DNA of 47,801 bases from Gammaproteobacteria bacterium (GTDB taxonomy: Bacteria; Pseudomonadota; Gammaproteobacteria; Nevskiales; Nevskiaceae): NCBI GenBank assembly GCA_028871525.1, contig JAGWMX010000008.1, forward strand, positions 1-47,801, given 5' to 3'. The position numbers were made by a program, and so were the translations under genes. The notes under the pieces are model-generated. The model ran no database searches. It saw only the letters and a list, made by a program, of their open reading frames with translations, and was not told where the DNA came from. Of this stretch, positions 20,625 through 30,600 are shown one piece after another. How positions within the stretch are numbered: position 1 is the stretch's first letter; the number at the start of each line of letters is the position of its first letter.

Positions 20625-22814
20625 TCAATAAAGATCGTAGGGATCGACGTCGACCGACCAGCGTACGCCGGCGCTCGGCAGTGAGCGCAGCGCCGGCATT
20701 GCGGCGTTGAGCCGGTGCTGCAGCCGCCCGCGGCGCTCGGCACGCAGCAGCAGTTGCGCCCGATGGACGCCGGCACGGCGCGCCATCGGCGCCGGCACCG
20801 GCCCCAGGGTTTCGACGCCGGAGAACACCGCGCGGGCGGCGGCGAGAAAGTCCAGCGCGCGCTGCAGCTGCCGGCCTTCGGCGCGCAGCAGCGCCAGACT
20901 TGCGAACGGCGGCAGCCGGTAGCGGCGGCGCAGCGACAGCTCGGCGCGCGCGAACTCTGGATAGCCGCCGTCCAGCAGTTTGCGCAGCAACGGATGATTC
21001 GGCTCATGGGTCTGCAGCAGCACGCTGCCGGGCCGGTCGCGGCGGCCGACTCGTCCAGCGACCTGGGTCAGCGTCTGCGCCAGCCGCTCCGGGGCGCGGA
21101 AATCGTTGTTGTAGAGCGCCGCATCGACGCTGACCAGCCCGGCCAGCGCCAGCCCGGCAAAGTCGTGACCCTTGGCCAGCATCTGCGTACCCACCAATAT
21201 CTGCACCTCGCCGCGCGCCACCGCATCGAACAGTTCGGCCAGCCGGCGCGCGCTGTAGGCGCGGTCGGAATCGATGCGCTCGATGCGCACGCCCGGAAAC
21301 CGCAGTGCCAGCGTCTGCTCGATGCGCTCGGTACCCTGACCCACCGGCATCAACTCGGCGCCGCCGCATTCGCCGCAGGCCGCGGGTGGCGCCTCGGCGT
21401 GGCCGCAGTGGTGGCACAGCAGCCGCCGACCGCCGCGGTGCACCGTCAGCCGCGCGTCGCAGTGCGGGCACGATGCGCTCCAGCCGCAGCGGTGGCAGAT
21501 CAGCGCCGGCGCGTAGCCGCGGCGGTTGATGAACACCAATACCTGCTCGCCGCCGGCCAGATGCGTGGCGATCGCCTGTGTCAGCGCCGGCGTCAGGCCC
21601 TGTTCCAGCGGCTGATGGCGGGCGTCGACCACCCGGATCCGCGGCGGCGGGCCGCTACTGCCGATGCGCCGGTCCAGGCGCAGGTGCCGGTAGCGTCCGA
21701 CGTCGACGTTGTGCAGGCTCTCTAGGCTCGGCGTGGCGCTGCCCAGCAGCACCGGAACACCGTCGAGCCGCGCCCGTACCACCGCCAGATCACGGCCGGA
21801 ATAGCGCAGCCCGTCCTGTTGTTTGTAAGCGGTATCGTGTTCTTCGTCGACGATGACCGCCCCTGGTCTGGCGTGCGGCACGAACACCGCCGAGCGCGTG
21901 CCGACGATGATCGGCAGCAGGCCGCGCGCCGCCGCCAGCCAGGTGCGGGTGCGGCCGATCTCGCCCATCCCCGAGTGGAAGCAGCCGACCGCGGCGTCGC
22001 CGAAGCGCTCGGCGCAGCGCACCGCCAGTTGCGGCACCAGGCCGATCTCCGGCGTCAGCAGCAGCACCTGACGGCCGGCCTCCAGCGCCCGCCGGCACAG
22101 GCGTAGGTACAGCTCGGTCTTGCCGCTGCCGGTCACCCCGTCCAGCAGCGTCGCCGAAAAGCCATCGTCGGCGGGCAGTGCCGCCCAGGCGCGGACCTGC
22201 TGCTCGGACAGATCGGGTTCGGGACCGAATGCGACGTCGAAGTCACCGTCACGGGCTTGCTTCAGCTCACTGGGCGAGCTTCGCAATGACGTTTCTTCGA
22301 TCCACCCCCGCGCCAGCGCCCGCGGCCACGCCGCCGCCAGCCGGCGGGGCAGCGCGTGACGCGCCGCCGGTGCGGCGGACAGGCGATCCAGCAGTCCGGT
22401 CAGCGCGCTTGCACGTGGCGGCAGCCCGGCGCGCGCCCGCATTCCGGCGGCGCTGAGACGATACGCCGGCGGCGGAACCGGTGCTGGTCGCGGCGCGCGC
22501 AGCGGCCCCGGCAGCGCGGTGGCCAGAACCGCGCCGAGCGGGTGATGGTAATAGCCCGCGCACCAGCGGCACAACGCCAGCAGGCCGGGCGTCAGCAGCG
22601 GCGTTTCGTCCAGGAGCCCGGCGATCGCCCGGAGCTCGTGTCGGCCCGGGTCGGGCCTGGGCTCGGCGACGACGACGCCGACGGCATGACGCTGCGCCAA
22701 CGGCACCCGCACCCGCAGGCCTACCCGCAAACTCTCGATCGGCAGCGTGCCGGCGGCGTAGTCCAGCGTGCCGGGTAGCCCGCGCAACAGCGCGACCTCG
22801 ATGGCCAGGCTCAT
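20625..22814 (-). CDS. priA: Primosomal protein N', replication restart helicase PriA
   Basis: PriA recognises stalled forks and reloads the replisome. The 729-residue protein has the N-terminal 3'-binding domain, a winged-helix region, Walker [12 protein letters not shown] near residue 225, DEEH at motif [11 protein letters not shown], eight zinc-binding Cys in four pairs (CHRC, CPHC, CHHC, CGEC), [11 protein letters not shown] and QVAGRVGR. A palindromic repeat adds about 20 residues at 172-193, in the linker before the helicase core. The ATG at 22814 matches family N-termini but has no Shine-Dalgarno sequence; instead a DnaA box sits seven bases upstream. A GTG at 22898 is an alternative start. 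Confidence 0.93.
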   Translation of the reverse strand: MSLAIEVALLRGLPGTLDYAAGTLPIESLRVGLRVRVPLAQRHAVGVVVAEPRPDPGRHELRAIAGLLDETPLLTPGLLALCRWCAGYYHHPLGAVLATALPGPLRAPRPAPVPPPAYRLSAAGMRARAGLPPRASALTGLLDRLSAAPAARHALPRRLAAAWPRALARGWIEETSLRSSPSELKQARDGDFDVAFGPEPDLSEQQVRAWAALPADDGFSATLLDGVTGSGKTELYLRLCRRALEAGRQVLLLTPEIGLVPQLAVRCAERFGDAAVGCFHSGMGEIGRTRTWLAAARGLLPIIVGTRSAVFVPHARPGAVIVDEEHDTAYKQQDGLRYSGRDLAVVRARLDGVPVLLGSATPSLESLHNVDVGRYRHLRLDRRIGSSGPPPRIRVVDARHQPLEQGLTPALTQAIATHLAGGEQVLVFINRRGYAPALICHRCGWSASCPHCDARLTVHRGGRRLLCHHCGHAEAPPAACGECGGAELMPVGQGTERIEQTLALRFPGVRIERIDSDRAYSARRLAELFDAVARGEVQILVGTQMLAKGHDFAGLALAGLVSVDAALYNNDFRAPERLAQTLTQVAGRVGRRDRPGSVLLQTHEPNHPLLRKLLDGGYPEFARAELSLRRRYRLPPFASLALLRAEGRQLQRALDFLAAARAVFSGVETLGPVPAPMARRAGVHRAQLLLRAERRGRLQHRLNAAMPALRSLPSAGVRWSVDVDPYDLY
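22238..22299. repeat. Imperfect palindromic repeat element inserted in frame within priA
   Basis: The core 22247-22291 begins CGTCA and ends TGACG. Inside it are TTGCTTCAGCTC on one side and GAGCTTCGCAA on the other, which are near-complementary. Outside it, CGAAG and CTTCG continue the symmetry. Read on the minus strand, CGTCATTGCGA ... GAAGCAAGC resembles the widespread bacterial interspersed palindromes of the form TCATTGCGA ... GAAGCAATC (recalled pattern, not searched). It encodes about 20 residues including [15 protein letters not shown] with no frameshift or stop. Confidence 0.6.
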
Positions 22815-22820
22815 CGGCTT

Positions 22821-23013
22821 TGTGGATAACTGTGTGGACAGAATGTGCTTCGCCGGCGCCGACCGCCGGCTCCGTCCGCACCAAACCCGCCTCGGCACTG
22901 CGTTCCAGAAACTAATTTATTATTATTCAATATCTTATATGACATGACGAAGAAGTTACCGAAATTTAGGCTTGACAGCACGCGATGACAGGGCAGTTGC
23001 CGGGTGTTGATAA
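22821..23013. promoter_or_regulatory. DnaA boxes flanking an AT-rich island upstream of priA
   Basis: TGTGGATAA at 22821-22829 is the exact reverse complement of the consensus DnaA box TTATCCACA. TGTGGACAG at 22833-22841 is a 7/9 match and TGTTGATAA at 23005-23013 an 8/9 match, all in one orientation. Between them, 22911-22940 is 27/30 A or T in otherwise very GC-rich DNA. A weak minus-strand promoter (TTCGGT, 18 bases, TATAAG) also lies in this island and would serve priA. The perfect box lies just ahead of the priA start, where bound DnaA could block expression. An origin-like or DnaA-titration role is possible but unproven. Confidence 0.5.
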
Positions 23014-23080
23014 CCGCAGTCGGCGAGGCGGCATCGGCCAATCTAGCACCGCACGCCCGCAGCGCCGAAACGATGCCGGA

Positions 23081-24403
23081 TTATCGCTGCTGGGCGAGCC
23101 GCAGCCGCACCGTCAGACCTCCCAGAGCGCCGGGACTGTCGAGGCTGATCCCGGCGCCGTGTGCGGCGGCGATCTCGCGCACGATGGCCAGGCCGAGGCC
23201 GCTGCCGGTGGCTTCGTTGCCGGGGATGCGATAGAAACGGTCGAACACCCGCGCGTGCCGGTCGGGCGGGATGCCGGGGCCGCTGTCGTCCACCGTCAGT
23301 TCAACCGCGCCGTCCTCTAGGCACAGTCGCAGGCGGATAGTGCCGCCCGCCGGGGTGTACTTGATTGCGTTGTCGAGCAGGTTTTCGAGCAGGCCGGTCA
23401 GTGCGTCGGCGTCGCCGGTTACGGTCGCCGGCGCCAGTTCGAGCTGCAGCGACTGCTGACGGGCGTCGGCACGGGGCTTGAGCCGCCGGCTCACTGCGTG
23501 AATCAAGGCGGCCAGGTCCAGCGGCGTGTGTGGCGCGGCGCCGGCGCCCGGCGCCCGGCGCGCCAGCGCAAGCAACTGCTGCGCCAGGTGAATCGCGCGT
23601 TCGATCCCGGCGGCCAGGTCCGCGGCGGCGGCATCGCGCTGCTCCGTTTGAACCGTGCGGGTCAGCAGCTCCTGCTGCAGCCGTAGCGCGGTCAGCGGCG
23701 TCAGCAGTTCGTGGGCGGCGTCGGCGACGAAGCGGCGCTGCGCGGTCAACGCCGCGGCGAGGCGTTCGAGCAGTCCGTTCAGGGCATCGGCCATCGGCCG
23801 CAGCTCGGCCGGCAGGCCGGCCAGCGCCACAGGCTTGAGCGACTGCGGCGAGCGGGCGCGTATCTGCGCCGACAGTTCGGTCAGCGGCCGTAAACCGCGG
23901 CCGATGCCCAGCCACAGCACAAACCCGGCCAGCGGCAGCGCCGCCGTCAGCGGCAACAGCAGCCTGGCGGTGATCGCGCCCGCCGCCTCGCGTCGCACCG
24001 CCAGCGGTTGGGCGACTTCGATCCGGCGGTCGCCGAGGTCGACAGCGTACAGTCGCCAGCGTTGACCATCGACGGCAATGGTCGACCAGCCGCGCGCGGG
24101 GTTGACCGGCAGCAGGGCGCGAGCACGCGACCGATAGAGCGGCCGGTCGCTGCCGAGATCACGCACCTCCACCACCAGGCGGTGCAGCGGCGAATCGTCA
24201 TCTTTCGCGTCGCGATCGATCGGCGATGTCGGCTGTGCCAGCTCCAGCCGCGGCAATGCGTAGGCCGCCTGCTGCAGCTGGGCGTCATAGAGTTCGTCGA
24301 TTTCGTCGGCGAGTTCGGCATAGACTCCGGCTGCGGCGGCGAGCAGGAGCGCAGCGATGCCGGGTAACAGCACCGCCAGCAAACGGCGGCGGATCGAGTT
24401 CAT
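23081..24403 (-). CDS. Sensor histidine kinase, QseC/PmrB-like
   Basis: The 440-residue kinase has a first membrane helix (about 7-28), a periplasmic sensor of about 110 residues, a second helix (about 145-167), then HisKA and HATPase domains. The H-box is DAAHELLTPLTALR with phospho-acceptor His231; the usual HELRTPL arginine is a leucine here. The N-box is NLLDNAIKYTP (from 341), followed by DDSGPGIP and GSGLGLAIV. It follows the regulator gene with a 4-bp ATGA overlap. Its likely target is the divergently transcribed efflux operon. Signal is unknown; metal ions, pH or cationic compounds are typical for relatives. Confidence 0.88.
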   Translation of the reverse strand: MNSIRRRLLAVLLPGIAALLLAAAAGVYAELADEIDELYDAQLQQAAYALPRLELAQPTSPIDRDAKDDDSPLHRLVVEVRDLGSDRPLYRSRARALLPVNPARGWSTIAVDGQRWRLYAVDLGDRRIEVAQPLAVRREAAGAITARLLLPLTAALPLAGFVLWLGIGRGLRPLTELSAQIRARSPQSLKPVALAGLPAELRPMADALNGLLERLAAALTAQRRFVADAAHELLTPLTALRLQQELLTRTVQTEQRDAAAADLAAGIERAIHLAQQLLALARRAPGAGAAPHTPLDLAALIHAVSRRLKPRADARQQSLQLELAPATVTGDADALTGLLENLLDNAIKYTPAGGTIRLRLCLEDGAVELTVDDSGPGIPPDRHARVFDRFYRIPGNEATGSGLGLAIVREIAAAHGAGISLDSPGALGGLTVRLRLAQQR

Positions 24404-25071
24404 GGCGCGGCCGCCAGCCGGTAGCCGATACCGCGCACGGTGACGATGAAATCGGCGCCGAGCTTGCGCCGCAAACCGTGCACGTAAACCTCGATGGTGT
24501 TGCTGCCGACTTCCTCACCCCAGCCGTACAGCGCATCCAGCAGTCGCTCGCGCGGATGCAGCGCGCCGGGCTTTTGCAGCAGTACCCGCAGCAGCGCGTA
24601 CTCTTTGGCCGACAGCGCCACCGGTGCGCCGCGCAGCCGTACTTCGCCGCTGGCCGGATCCAGCGTGACGTCGCCGGCGCGCAGCAGCGGTCCGGCGCGC
24701 CCGCCGGCGCGGCGCAGCAGCGCGCGCACCCGCGCCGACAGCTCATCCAGATGAAACGGCTTCGGCAGGTAATCGTCGGCGCCGGCGTCGAGGCCGGCAA
24801 CGCGGTCTTCGACGGTGTCGCGCGCGGTCAGCACCAGCACCGGCAGCGTTTTGCCGGCGCGCCGCGCTTCGCGCAGTACGTCCAGGCCGTCGCGTCGGGG
24901 CAGGCCGAGGTCGAGCAGCAGCGCCGCGTAGCCGGTACAGGTCAACGCAGTCAGCGCCGCGGCGCCGTCGCGCACCCAGTCCAGCGCGTAACCCTCGCCG
25001 CGCAACGCGGCGGTCACCGCGCGACCGATCATGGCGTCGTCCTCGACCAGCAGCAGGCGCATCGGGCTCAT
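24400..25071 (-). CDS. OmpR/PhoB-family response regulator, QseB/PmrA-like
   Basis: The 223-residue regulator has a receiver domain (acidic pocket VEDD at 9-12, phospho-acceptor Asp54 in LLLDLGLP, conserved TARD and KPFHLDEL) and a C-terminal winged-helix domain (SAKEYALLRVLLQKPG ... TIEVYVHGLRRKLG ... VRGIGYRL) typical of OmpR/PhoB proteins. It is the promoter-proximal partner of the kinase. Its 132-base upstream space, shared with the divergent efflux operon, holds two TTAA direct repeats with 11-base phasing, the geometry bound by tandem dimers of this family. An internal ATG nine bases downstream is an alternative start. Confidence 0.92.
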   Translation of the reverse strand: MSPMRLLLVEDDAMIGRAVTAALRGEGYALDWVRDGAAALTALTCTGYAALLLDLGLPRRDGLDVLREARRAGKTLPVLVLTARDTVEDRVAGLDAGADDYLPKPFHLDELSARVRALLRRAGGRAGPLLRAGDVTLDPASGEVRLRGAPVALSAKEYALLRVLLQKPGALHPRERLLDALYGWGEEVGSNTIEVYVHGLRRKLGADFIVTVRGIGYRLAAAP

Positions 25072-25095
25072 CCGCGCCGATTTTGTAGGCGCAAG

Positions 25096-25147
25096 CTTAA
25101 ACCGTCGTTAAACCGGATTCCCGGCCGCCTTTAATGCCGGCTTAAGG
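25096..25147. promoter_or_regulatory. Two TTAA-N7-TTAA direct-repeat boxes between the two-component genes and the efflux operon
   Basis: Half-sites TTAA start at 25097, 25108, 25131 and 25142. The two pairs read CTTAAACCGTCGTTAAACC and TTTAATGCCGGCTTAAGG; each has an 11-base period. This matches the spacing of PmrA/QseB-type boxes (YTTAAK, five bases, YTTAAK). TTAA is rare in this GC-rich DNA, so four phased copies in 50 bases are unlikely by chance. A third pair lies at 30694. Confidence 0.65.
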
Positions 25148-25203
25148 TGCGTTCGCCAGTATGCGCCGGTGGCACTGGGCGGCCATCTTTTTCGGGTAAA
25201 GCG

Positions 25204-26610
25204 ATGCGGATCAAAGCGAAACCATGGATGCTGCTCGCCGCGCTGGCGCTGCTCGTCGGCGGCTGCGCCAGTTTCCATCCGCTGCCGCTGTCGGCGGCAG
25301 CGCCGCCGCCGGCCGATCTGAAGGTCGATGCGGCGAAGATGCCGACGTGGCCGCTGGCGGCCCATCGCTTCGATCCGCGCGACGGCCTCGACGCCACCGA
25401 AACGGCGATGCTGGCGGTGGCGAACAACCCGGACCTGCGGGTGCTGCGCGACCAGCTCGGCATCGCCCGCGCGCAAGCCTTCGCCGCCGGGCTGCTGCCG
25501 GACCCGCAACTATCCGCCGCGCAGGATTTCGTCACCGGACACAGCGGCGGACCGGGCGCCACCAACCCGTTCGGCATCGGCATCTCCTGGGACGTCGGCC
25601 AACTGCTGACCCGCTCGGCGCGCACCCGGGCCGCCGGCTGGAGCCGCCGGCAGATCGATCTGCAACTGCTGTGGGCCGAGTGGCAGACCGTGGCCCGCGC
25701 ACGTGTGCTGTTCGACGAAGTCACCGGCGGCCGCCGGCTGGTGGCGCGCCTGCGGCGCGAAACCGCTGCGCTGCAGCCGTTCCAGCGGCGTGTCGAGCAG
25801 GCGCTGGATGCGCACGCGCTGTCCTTCGAGGTCGCCAGCACCGGCCTTAACGCCGAGGCCGAGGCACAGCGGCAACTGGTCGACGCAGGCGTGGCGCTCA
25901 ACCAGTCCGAGCACGACCTGCGCCGGCTGCTCGGCCTGTCGCCGTCGGCGCCTCTGACGCTGGTCGGGGCCGCCGACGCGCCGCGGCCCGACGCGCGGCA
26001 GGTCGCGGCGGCGCTGGCAGATCTGCCGCGCCGGCGACCCGATCTGCTGGCGCTGCAGGCCGGCTATGCGGCGCAGAACGACAAGCTGCGCGAGGCGATC
26101 CTGGCCCAGTATCCGGCGATCGGCGTCGGCTTCAACCGGGCGCGCGACAACAGCGCCGTCTACACCAGCGGCGTGTCGATCTCGCTCACGCTGCCGCTGT
26201 TCAACCGCAACCGCGGCAACATCGCCATCGCGCGCGCCACCCGCCGGCAGCTGCACGACGACTACGCGGCGCGCCTGATGGCCACGCGCAACGACGTCGA
26301 TCGTCTGCGGGCCGATCTGCAACGGACGCTGGCCGCCGCGCCGGCCGCCGAAGCGCAGGCGCAGCGTCTCGACCAGGCGCTGCGCCGTGCCCGCACCGCC
26401 TGGCAGGCCGGGCAACTCGAATGGCCGATCTACTTGAGCATCCGCGGCAGCGCGCTGGCCGCCGACCTGCAACGTCTGGCGCTGCGGCGGCAGGCCGCCG
26501 GCGCCGGCATCGCGCTGCAGACGCTGCTGGGCGGCCGCTGGAGCGCGACCGCCCGGCAGCGGATGCAGGCCGACGTGCCGCCGCTCGAATCCGCCGGAGG
26601 TTCTCCATGA
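25204..26610 (+). CDS. TolC-family outer-membrane efflux lipoprotein
   Basis: The 468-residue protein starts with a lipoprotein signal (MLLAALALLVGGCAS) and has two long alpha-helical/coiled-coil halves with Ala/Arg/Gln-rich heptads, as in the outer-membrane factor of tripartite pumps. Repeated features are LGIARAQAFAAGLLPDPQLS near the N-terminus and the equivalent LREAILAQYPAIGVGF with SISLTLPLFNRNRGNIA in the second half. It would form the outer-membrane exit duct. It is the first gene of an efflux operon preceded by two response-regulator boxes; its TGA overlaps the adaptor's ATG. The ATG at 25204 is chosen because the signal peptide starts there. Confidence 0.87.
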   Translation: MRIKAKPWMLLAALALLVGGCASFHPLPLSAAAPPPADLKVDAAKMPTWPLAAHRFDPRDGLDATETAMLAVANNPDLRVLRDQLGIARAQAFAAGLLPDPQLSAAQDFVTGHSGGPGATNPFGIGISWDVGQLLTRSARTRAAGWSRRQIDLQLLWAEWQTVARARVLFDEVTGGRRLVARLRRETAALQPFQRRVEQALDAHALSFEVASTGLNAEAEAQRQLVDAGVALNQSEHDLRRLLGLSPSAPLTLVGAADAPRPDARQVAAALADLPRRRPDLLALQAGYAAQNDKLREAILAQYPAIGVGFNRARDNSAVYTSGVSISLTLPLFNRNRGNIAIARATRRQLHDDYAARLMATRNDVDRLRADLQRTLAAAPAAEAQAQRLDQALRRARTAWQAGQLEWPIYLSIRGSALAADLQRLALRRQAAGAGIALQTLLGGRWSATARQRMQADVPPLESAGGSP

Positions 26611-27656
26611 AACTAATTCGTACCGCCCTGTTCGCCGTGCCGGTCGTCGCCGCCTTCGCCGCCTTCGCCGCCGGCGCCGACGACGATGCGGCCGCGCCCG
26701 CGAAGGTCGAGGGCGCGAGCGTGGCGGTCACCACGGCGATGCCGCGCCGGAAGATCTTCGAAGAAGACGTCGGCGGCTACGGTCAACTGGTCGGCGACCC
26801 GCGGGCCACCCGTCACCTGAGTCTGCCGCAGCCGGGTCTGGTCGCGCGGCTCGATGTGATCGCCGGCGATCGGGTGCGCAGCGGCCAGCCGCTGCTGCGC
26901 CTGGCCAGCGATCCGAGTGCGCAGCTGGCGTATGCGCAGGCACAGCACGGTTTGCAGCAGGCACGCGCAGAGCTGAAGCAGGCGCAGAATCTCTATCGCC
27001 GGCAACTGGCCACGCAGGCGCAGCTCGCCGCCGCGCACAAGGCGCTGGAAGACGCCCGCTCGGCACTGGCGGCGCAGGAAGCGTTGGGCGGCGTGGGCGG
27101 CACCACGCTGCGCGCGCCGGCGGACGGCGTAGTGGAATCGCTCGCCGTCCACCCGGGCGACCGCGTCGCCGCCGGGGCCCCGCTGCTGGTGTTGGCGCCG
27201 ACCCACGGCGTACAGGCGCGCATCGGCGTGGATCCGTCACGCGCTGCCGCAGTGCGGGTCGGCGACGGCGTGGCGCTGACGTCGGTGTTCGGCGGTGCCG
27301 CGCTGCAAGGTCGAGTCGCTGCGGTGGCCGGCGCCATCGACTCGCGCACGCATCTGATCAACGTGACGGTGACGCTACCGCAAGCCGCCGGTCTGCCGCT
27401 GGCCACGGCGGTCGACGCGAAGATCCGCGTGCGCCGGCAACCGGCGTGGGCGGTGCCGCGCGGCGCGGTGCTGACCGACGACCGAGGCGCCTACCTGTTC
27501 CAGGTTGCCGGCGGCGTCGCCCGGCGCATCGACGTGACGCTGGTGGTGCCGGCCGGCAAAACGGTCGGCGTCGACGGTCCGCTGGACGCGCGGCGGCCGG
27601 TGGTGGTGCTGGGCGCCTACGAGCTGCACGACGGCATGAAGGTCCGCACGCGGTGA
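26607..27656 (+). CDS. RND efflux periplasmic adaptor subunit (HlyD/CusB-like)
   Basis: The 349-residue protein links the inner-membrane pump to the outer-membrane duct. A signal peptide (about 1-24) is followed by a split lipoyl domain (RHLSLPQPGLVARLDVIAGDRVRSGQPLLRL and TLRAPADGVVESLAVHPGDRVAAG), an alpha-hairpin of about 70 residues between them, then beta-barrel and membrane-proximal domains. There are no His/Met-rich segments, so heavy-metal specificity is not indicated. GGAGG six bases ahead of the ATG gives strong initiation, and the stop of the upstream gene overlaps this start. Confidence 0.88.
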   Translation: MKLIRTALFAVPVVAAFAAFAAGADDDAAAPAKVEGASVAVTTAMPRRKIFEEDVGGYGQLVGDPRATRHLSLPQPGLVARLDVIAGDRVRSGQPLLRLASDPSAQLAYAQAQHGLQQARAELKQAQNLYRRQLATQAQLAAAHKALEDARSALAAQEALGGVGGTTLRAPADGVVESLAVHPGDRVAAGAPLLVLAPTHGVQARIGVDPSRAAAVRVGDGVALTSVFGGAALQGRVAAVAGAIDSRTHLINVTVTLPQAAGLPLATAVDAKIRVRRQPAWAVPRGAVLTDDRGAYLFQVAGGVARRIDVTLVVPAGKTVGVDGPLDARRPVVVLGAYELHDGMKVRTR

Positions 27657-30600
27657 ATCTGCGGACCTGGCTGCGGGCGCACCGGCGCTCGGTGCTCTTC
27701 GCCTGCCTGCTGCTGGCGCTCGGCGGCGCGTTCGCGGCGCTGTCGATGCCAGTGTCGCTGTTTCCGAATGTCGCCTTCCCGCGCATCCAGGTGTTCCTGG
27801 ATGCCGGCGATCGCCCGGCTCAGCAGATGGCGCTGGAGGTGACGACGCCGGCCGAGGAAGCGATCCGGCGGGTGCAGGGCGTCATCGACGTGCGTTCGAC
27901 CACCAGCCGCGGCAGCGCGGAAGTTTCGGCTGACTTCGGCTGGGGCACCGACATGCGCCGCGCGCTGCTGGAGGTCAACGCCGCGGTGTCGCAGATCCTG
28001 CCGCAACTGCCGCCGGGCACGACGCTGGACGCGCGCCGCGCCGACCCGACGGTGTTTCCGATCTTGGCCTACAGCCTGCGCTCGAAGACGCTGCCGCTGA
28101 CCCGGTTGCATGATCTGGCGCAGTATCGGTTGCTGCCGCTGCTGACCGGCATCCCCGGCGTCGCCCGCGTGCAGGTGCAGGGCGGCGAGGTGGCCGAGTA
28201 CCACGTCGACGTCAACCTGCGGAAGCTGCGGGCGATGAACCTGTCCGTCACCGACGTCGCCAATGCGGTCGGCAACGCCGCCAGCATCGCCGGACTCGGC
28301 CGGCTGGAGGATCACTACAAGCTGTACCTGATCCTGTCCGACCAGCACCCCGACGACGTCGCCGCAATCCGCAACATCGTCGTGCGCGCCGGTCCCGGCG
28401 GCGTGGTGACGGTCGGCGACCTGGCGCGCGTGCGCTCCTCGGTGCAGCCGCGCTACGTGCGCGTCACCGCCGACGGGCAGGACGCGGTACTGCTGTCGGT
28501 GTATCAGCAGCCGGACGGCAACAGCGTGCAGATCGCCCGTGAGGTCGCCGCCAAGCTCAAGAGCTTCGGCCCGCGCATGCCCAGGGGGGTTGTGCTCGCC
28601 AACTGGTACGACCAGACACAACTGGTCAAGGCGGCGGCCGGCAGCGTGCGCGACGCCATCGTCGTCGGCGTGATCCTGGCCGGACTGGTGCTGCTGGCCT
28701 TCCTGCGCAACAGCCGGCTGATCCTGATCGCCATGCTCGACGTGCCGGCGGTGATCGCGACCACGGTGCTGCTGCTGCGCGTGACCGGCCAGAGCTTCAA
28801 CATGATGACGCTCGGCGGCATGGCCGCGGCGGTCGGCCTGATCATCGACGACGTCATCGTCATGCTCGAGCACATCGTGCGCCGGCTCAGCGAACATGGC
28901 GGCGCGATTCCCGAGCGCGTCAACCTGGCCGCCGCCGAGTTCGCGCGGCCGCTGACCGGCTCCAGTGCGGCCACGATCATCATCTTCGTGCCGCTGGCTT
29001 TTCTGTCCGGAGTGACCGGCGCGTTCTTCAAGGCGCTGTCCCTGACCATGGCCGCCGGTCTGGTGGTGTCCTTCGTGCTGGCCTGGGCGGCCGTGCCGCT
29101 GCTGGCGGCCATGCTGCTGGACCAGCGTCACGCGCACGAGACGCCGTTGGGGGTCATCGCGCGCCGCGTGCAGGCCGGTTACGAGTGGGCGCTGGAGCGT
29201 GTGCTGCGCCGGCCGCTGTGGATTCTCCTCGGCCTGCTGCCGTTGGTCGCGCTCGGCGCGCTGGCCTTCACCCGGGTCGGCACCGGCTTCATGCCGTACA
29301 TGGACGAGGGCGGCTTCATCCTCGACTACCGCGCCGAACCGGGCACTTCACTGGCCGAGACCGACCGCCTGCTGCGCCAGGTCGAAGCGATTATCCGCGC
29401 CAACCCCAACGTCGCGACCTATTCACGGCGCACCGGCACGCAGCTCGGCGGCGGCATTACCGAATCCTACGAGGGCGACTTCTTCATCCGCCTGAAGTCC
29501 GGCCCGCGCGCACCGATCGCCAGGGTCATGGACGAGGTGCGCACGCAAGTCGAGCATGACGTGCCGGGGCTGGACATCGAGCTGGCCCAACTCATGGAGG
29601 ATCTGATCGGCGATCTGGTCGCTGTGCCGCAGCCGATCGAGATCAAGCTGTACTCGGACGACGCCCAGCGGCTGGAGGCCACGGCTCGCGCAGTCGCGAC
29701 GGTCATCGGCAAGGTGCCGGGGGTCGTCGACGTGCGCGACGGCATCAACCCGGCCGGCGACGCGCTGGAAGTACGGGTGGATCCGGCCAAGGCCGCGTTG
29801 GAGGGCGTGACCCCGGCCAGCGTCACGCAACAGGTCGGCGACGCGGCCGCCGGCATCGTCGCCGCCAAAATCCCGCAGCCGCCGAAGATGGTCGGCATCC
29901 GCGTCTGGCTGCCCGCAGGCGATCGCGACGAAATCCAACGACTCGACGGCCTGCCGATCCGCGCGCCGGACGGACACGTGTTCCCGCTGTCGCGGGTGGC
30001 CCGGCTCGTGCGCGTGTCCGGCCAGCCGCAGATCACGCGGCAGAACCTGAAGCGCATGGTCGCCGTCACCGCGCGCATCAGCGGCCGCAGCCTCGGCGCC
30101 GCGATGGCCGGCGTCAAGGCGGCGTTGGCCAGGGCGCGCGCGATTCCGCCGGCGATGTACTACGAATACGGCGGCCTGTACGCGCAGCAGCAGCAGGCCT
30201 TCCGCGGCCTGGCCATCGTCCTGGGCGCGGCGGTGGCGCTGGTGTTCGTGCTGCTGCTGGGGCTCTACGAGCGCTTCCGTATCGTGCTGGCGATCCTGGC
30301 GATGCCGCTGATCGCCATGAGCGCCGTGTTCGTCGGACTGTGGCTGACCGGCATCGAGCTGAACATCTCGTCGATGATGGGCATGACCATGATCGTCGGC
30401 ATCGTCACCGAGATCGCGATTTTCTACTTCTCCGAATTCGTCTCGCTGCCGGAAGACCGGCCGCTGGCGCAGCGCCTGCGCGCCACCGGCCACCACCGCA
30501 TGCGTCCGATCCTGATGTCGGCGATGGCCGCGATCCTGACGCTGCTGCCGCTGGCGCTGGCCCTCGGCGGCGCCGGTGCGCAGATGCAGCAGCCGCTGGC

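Noticed and set aside
27617-29137. A 506-codon minus-strand frame inside the RND gene
   Set aside because: Low-complexity His/Gln/Asp/Arg composition; explained by the coding strand of the pump.
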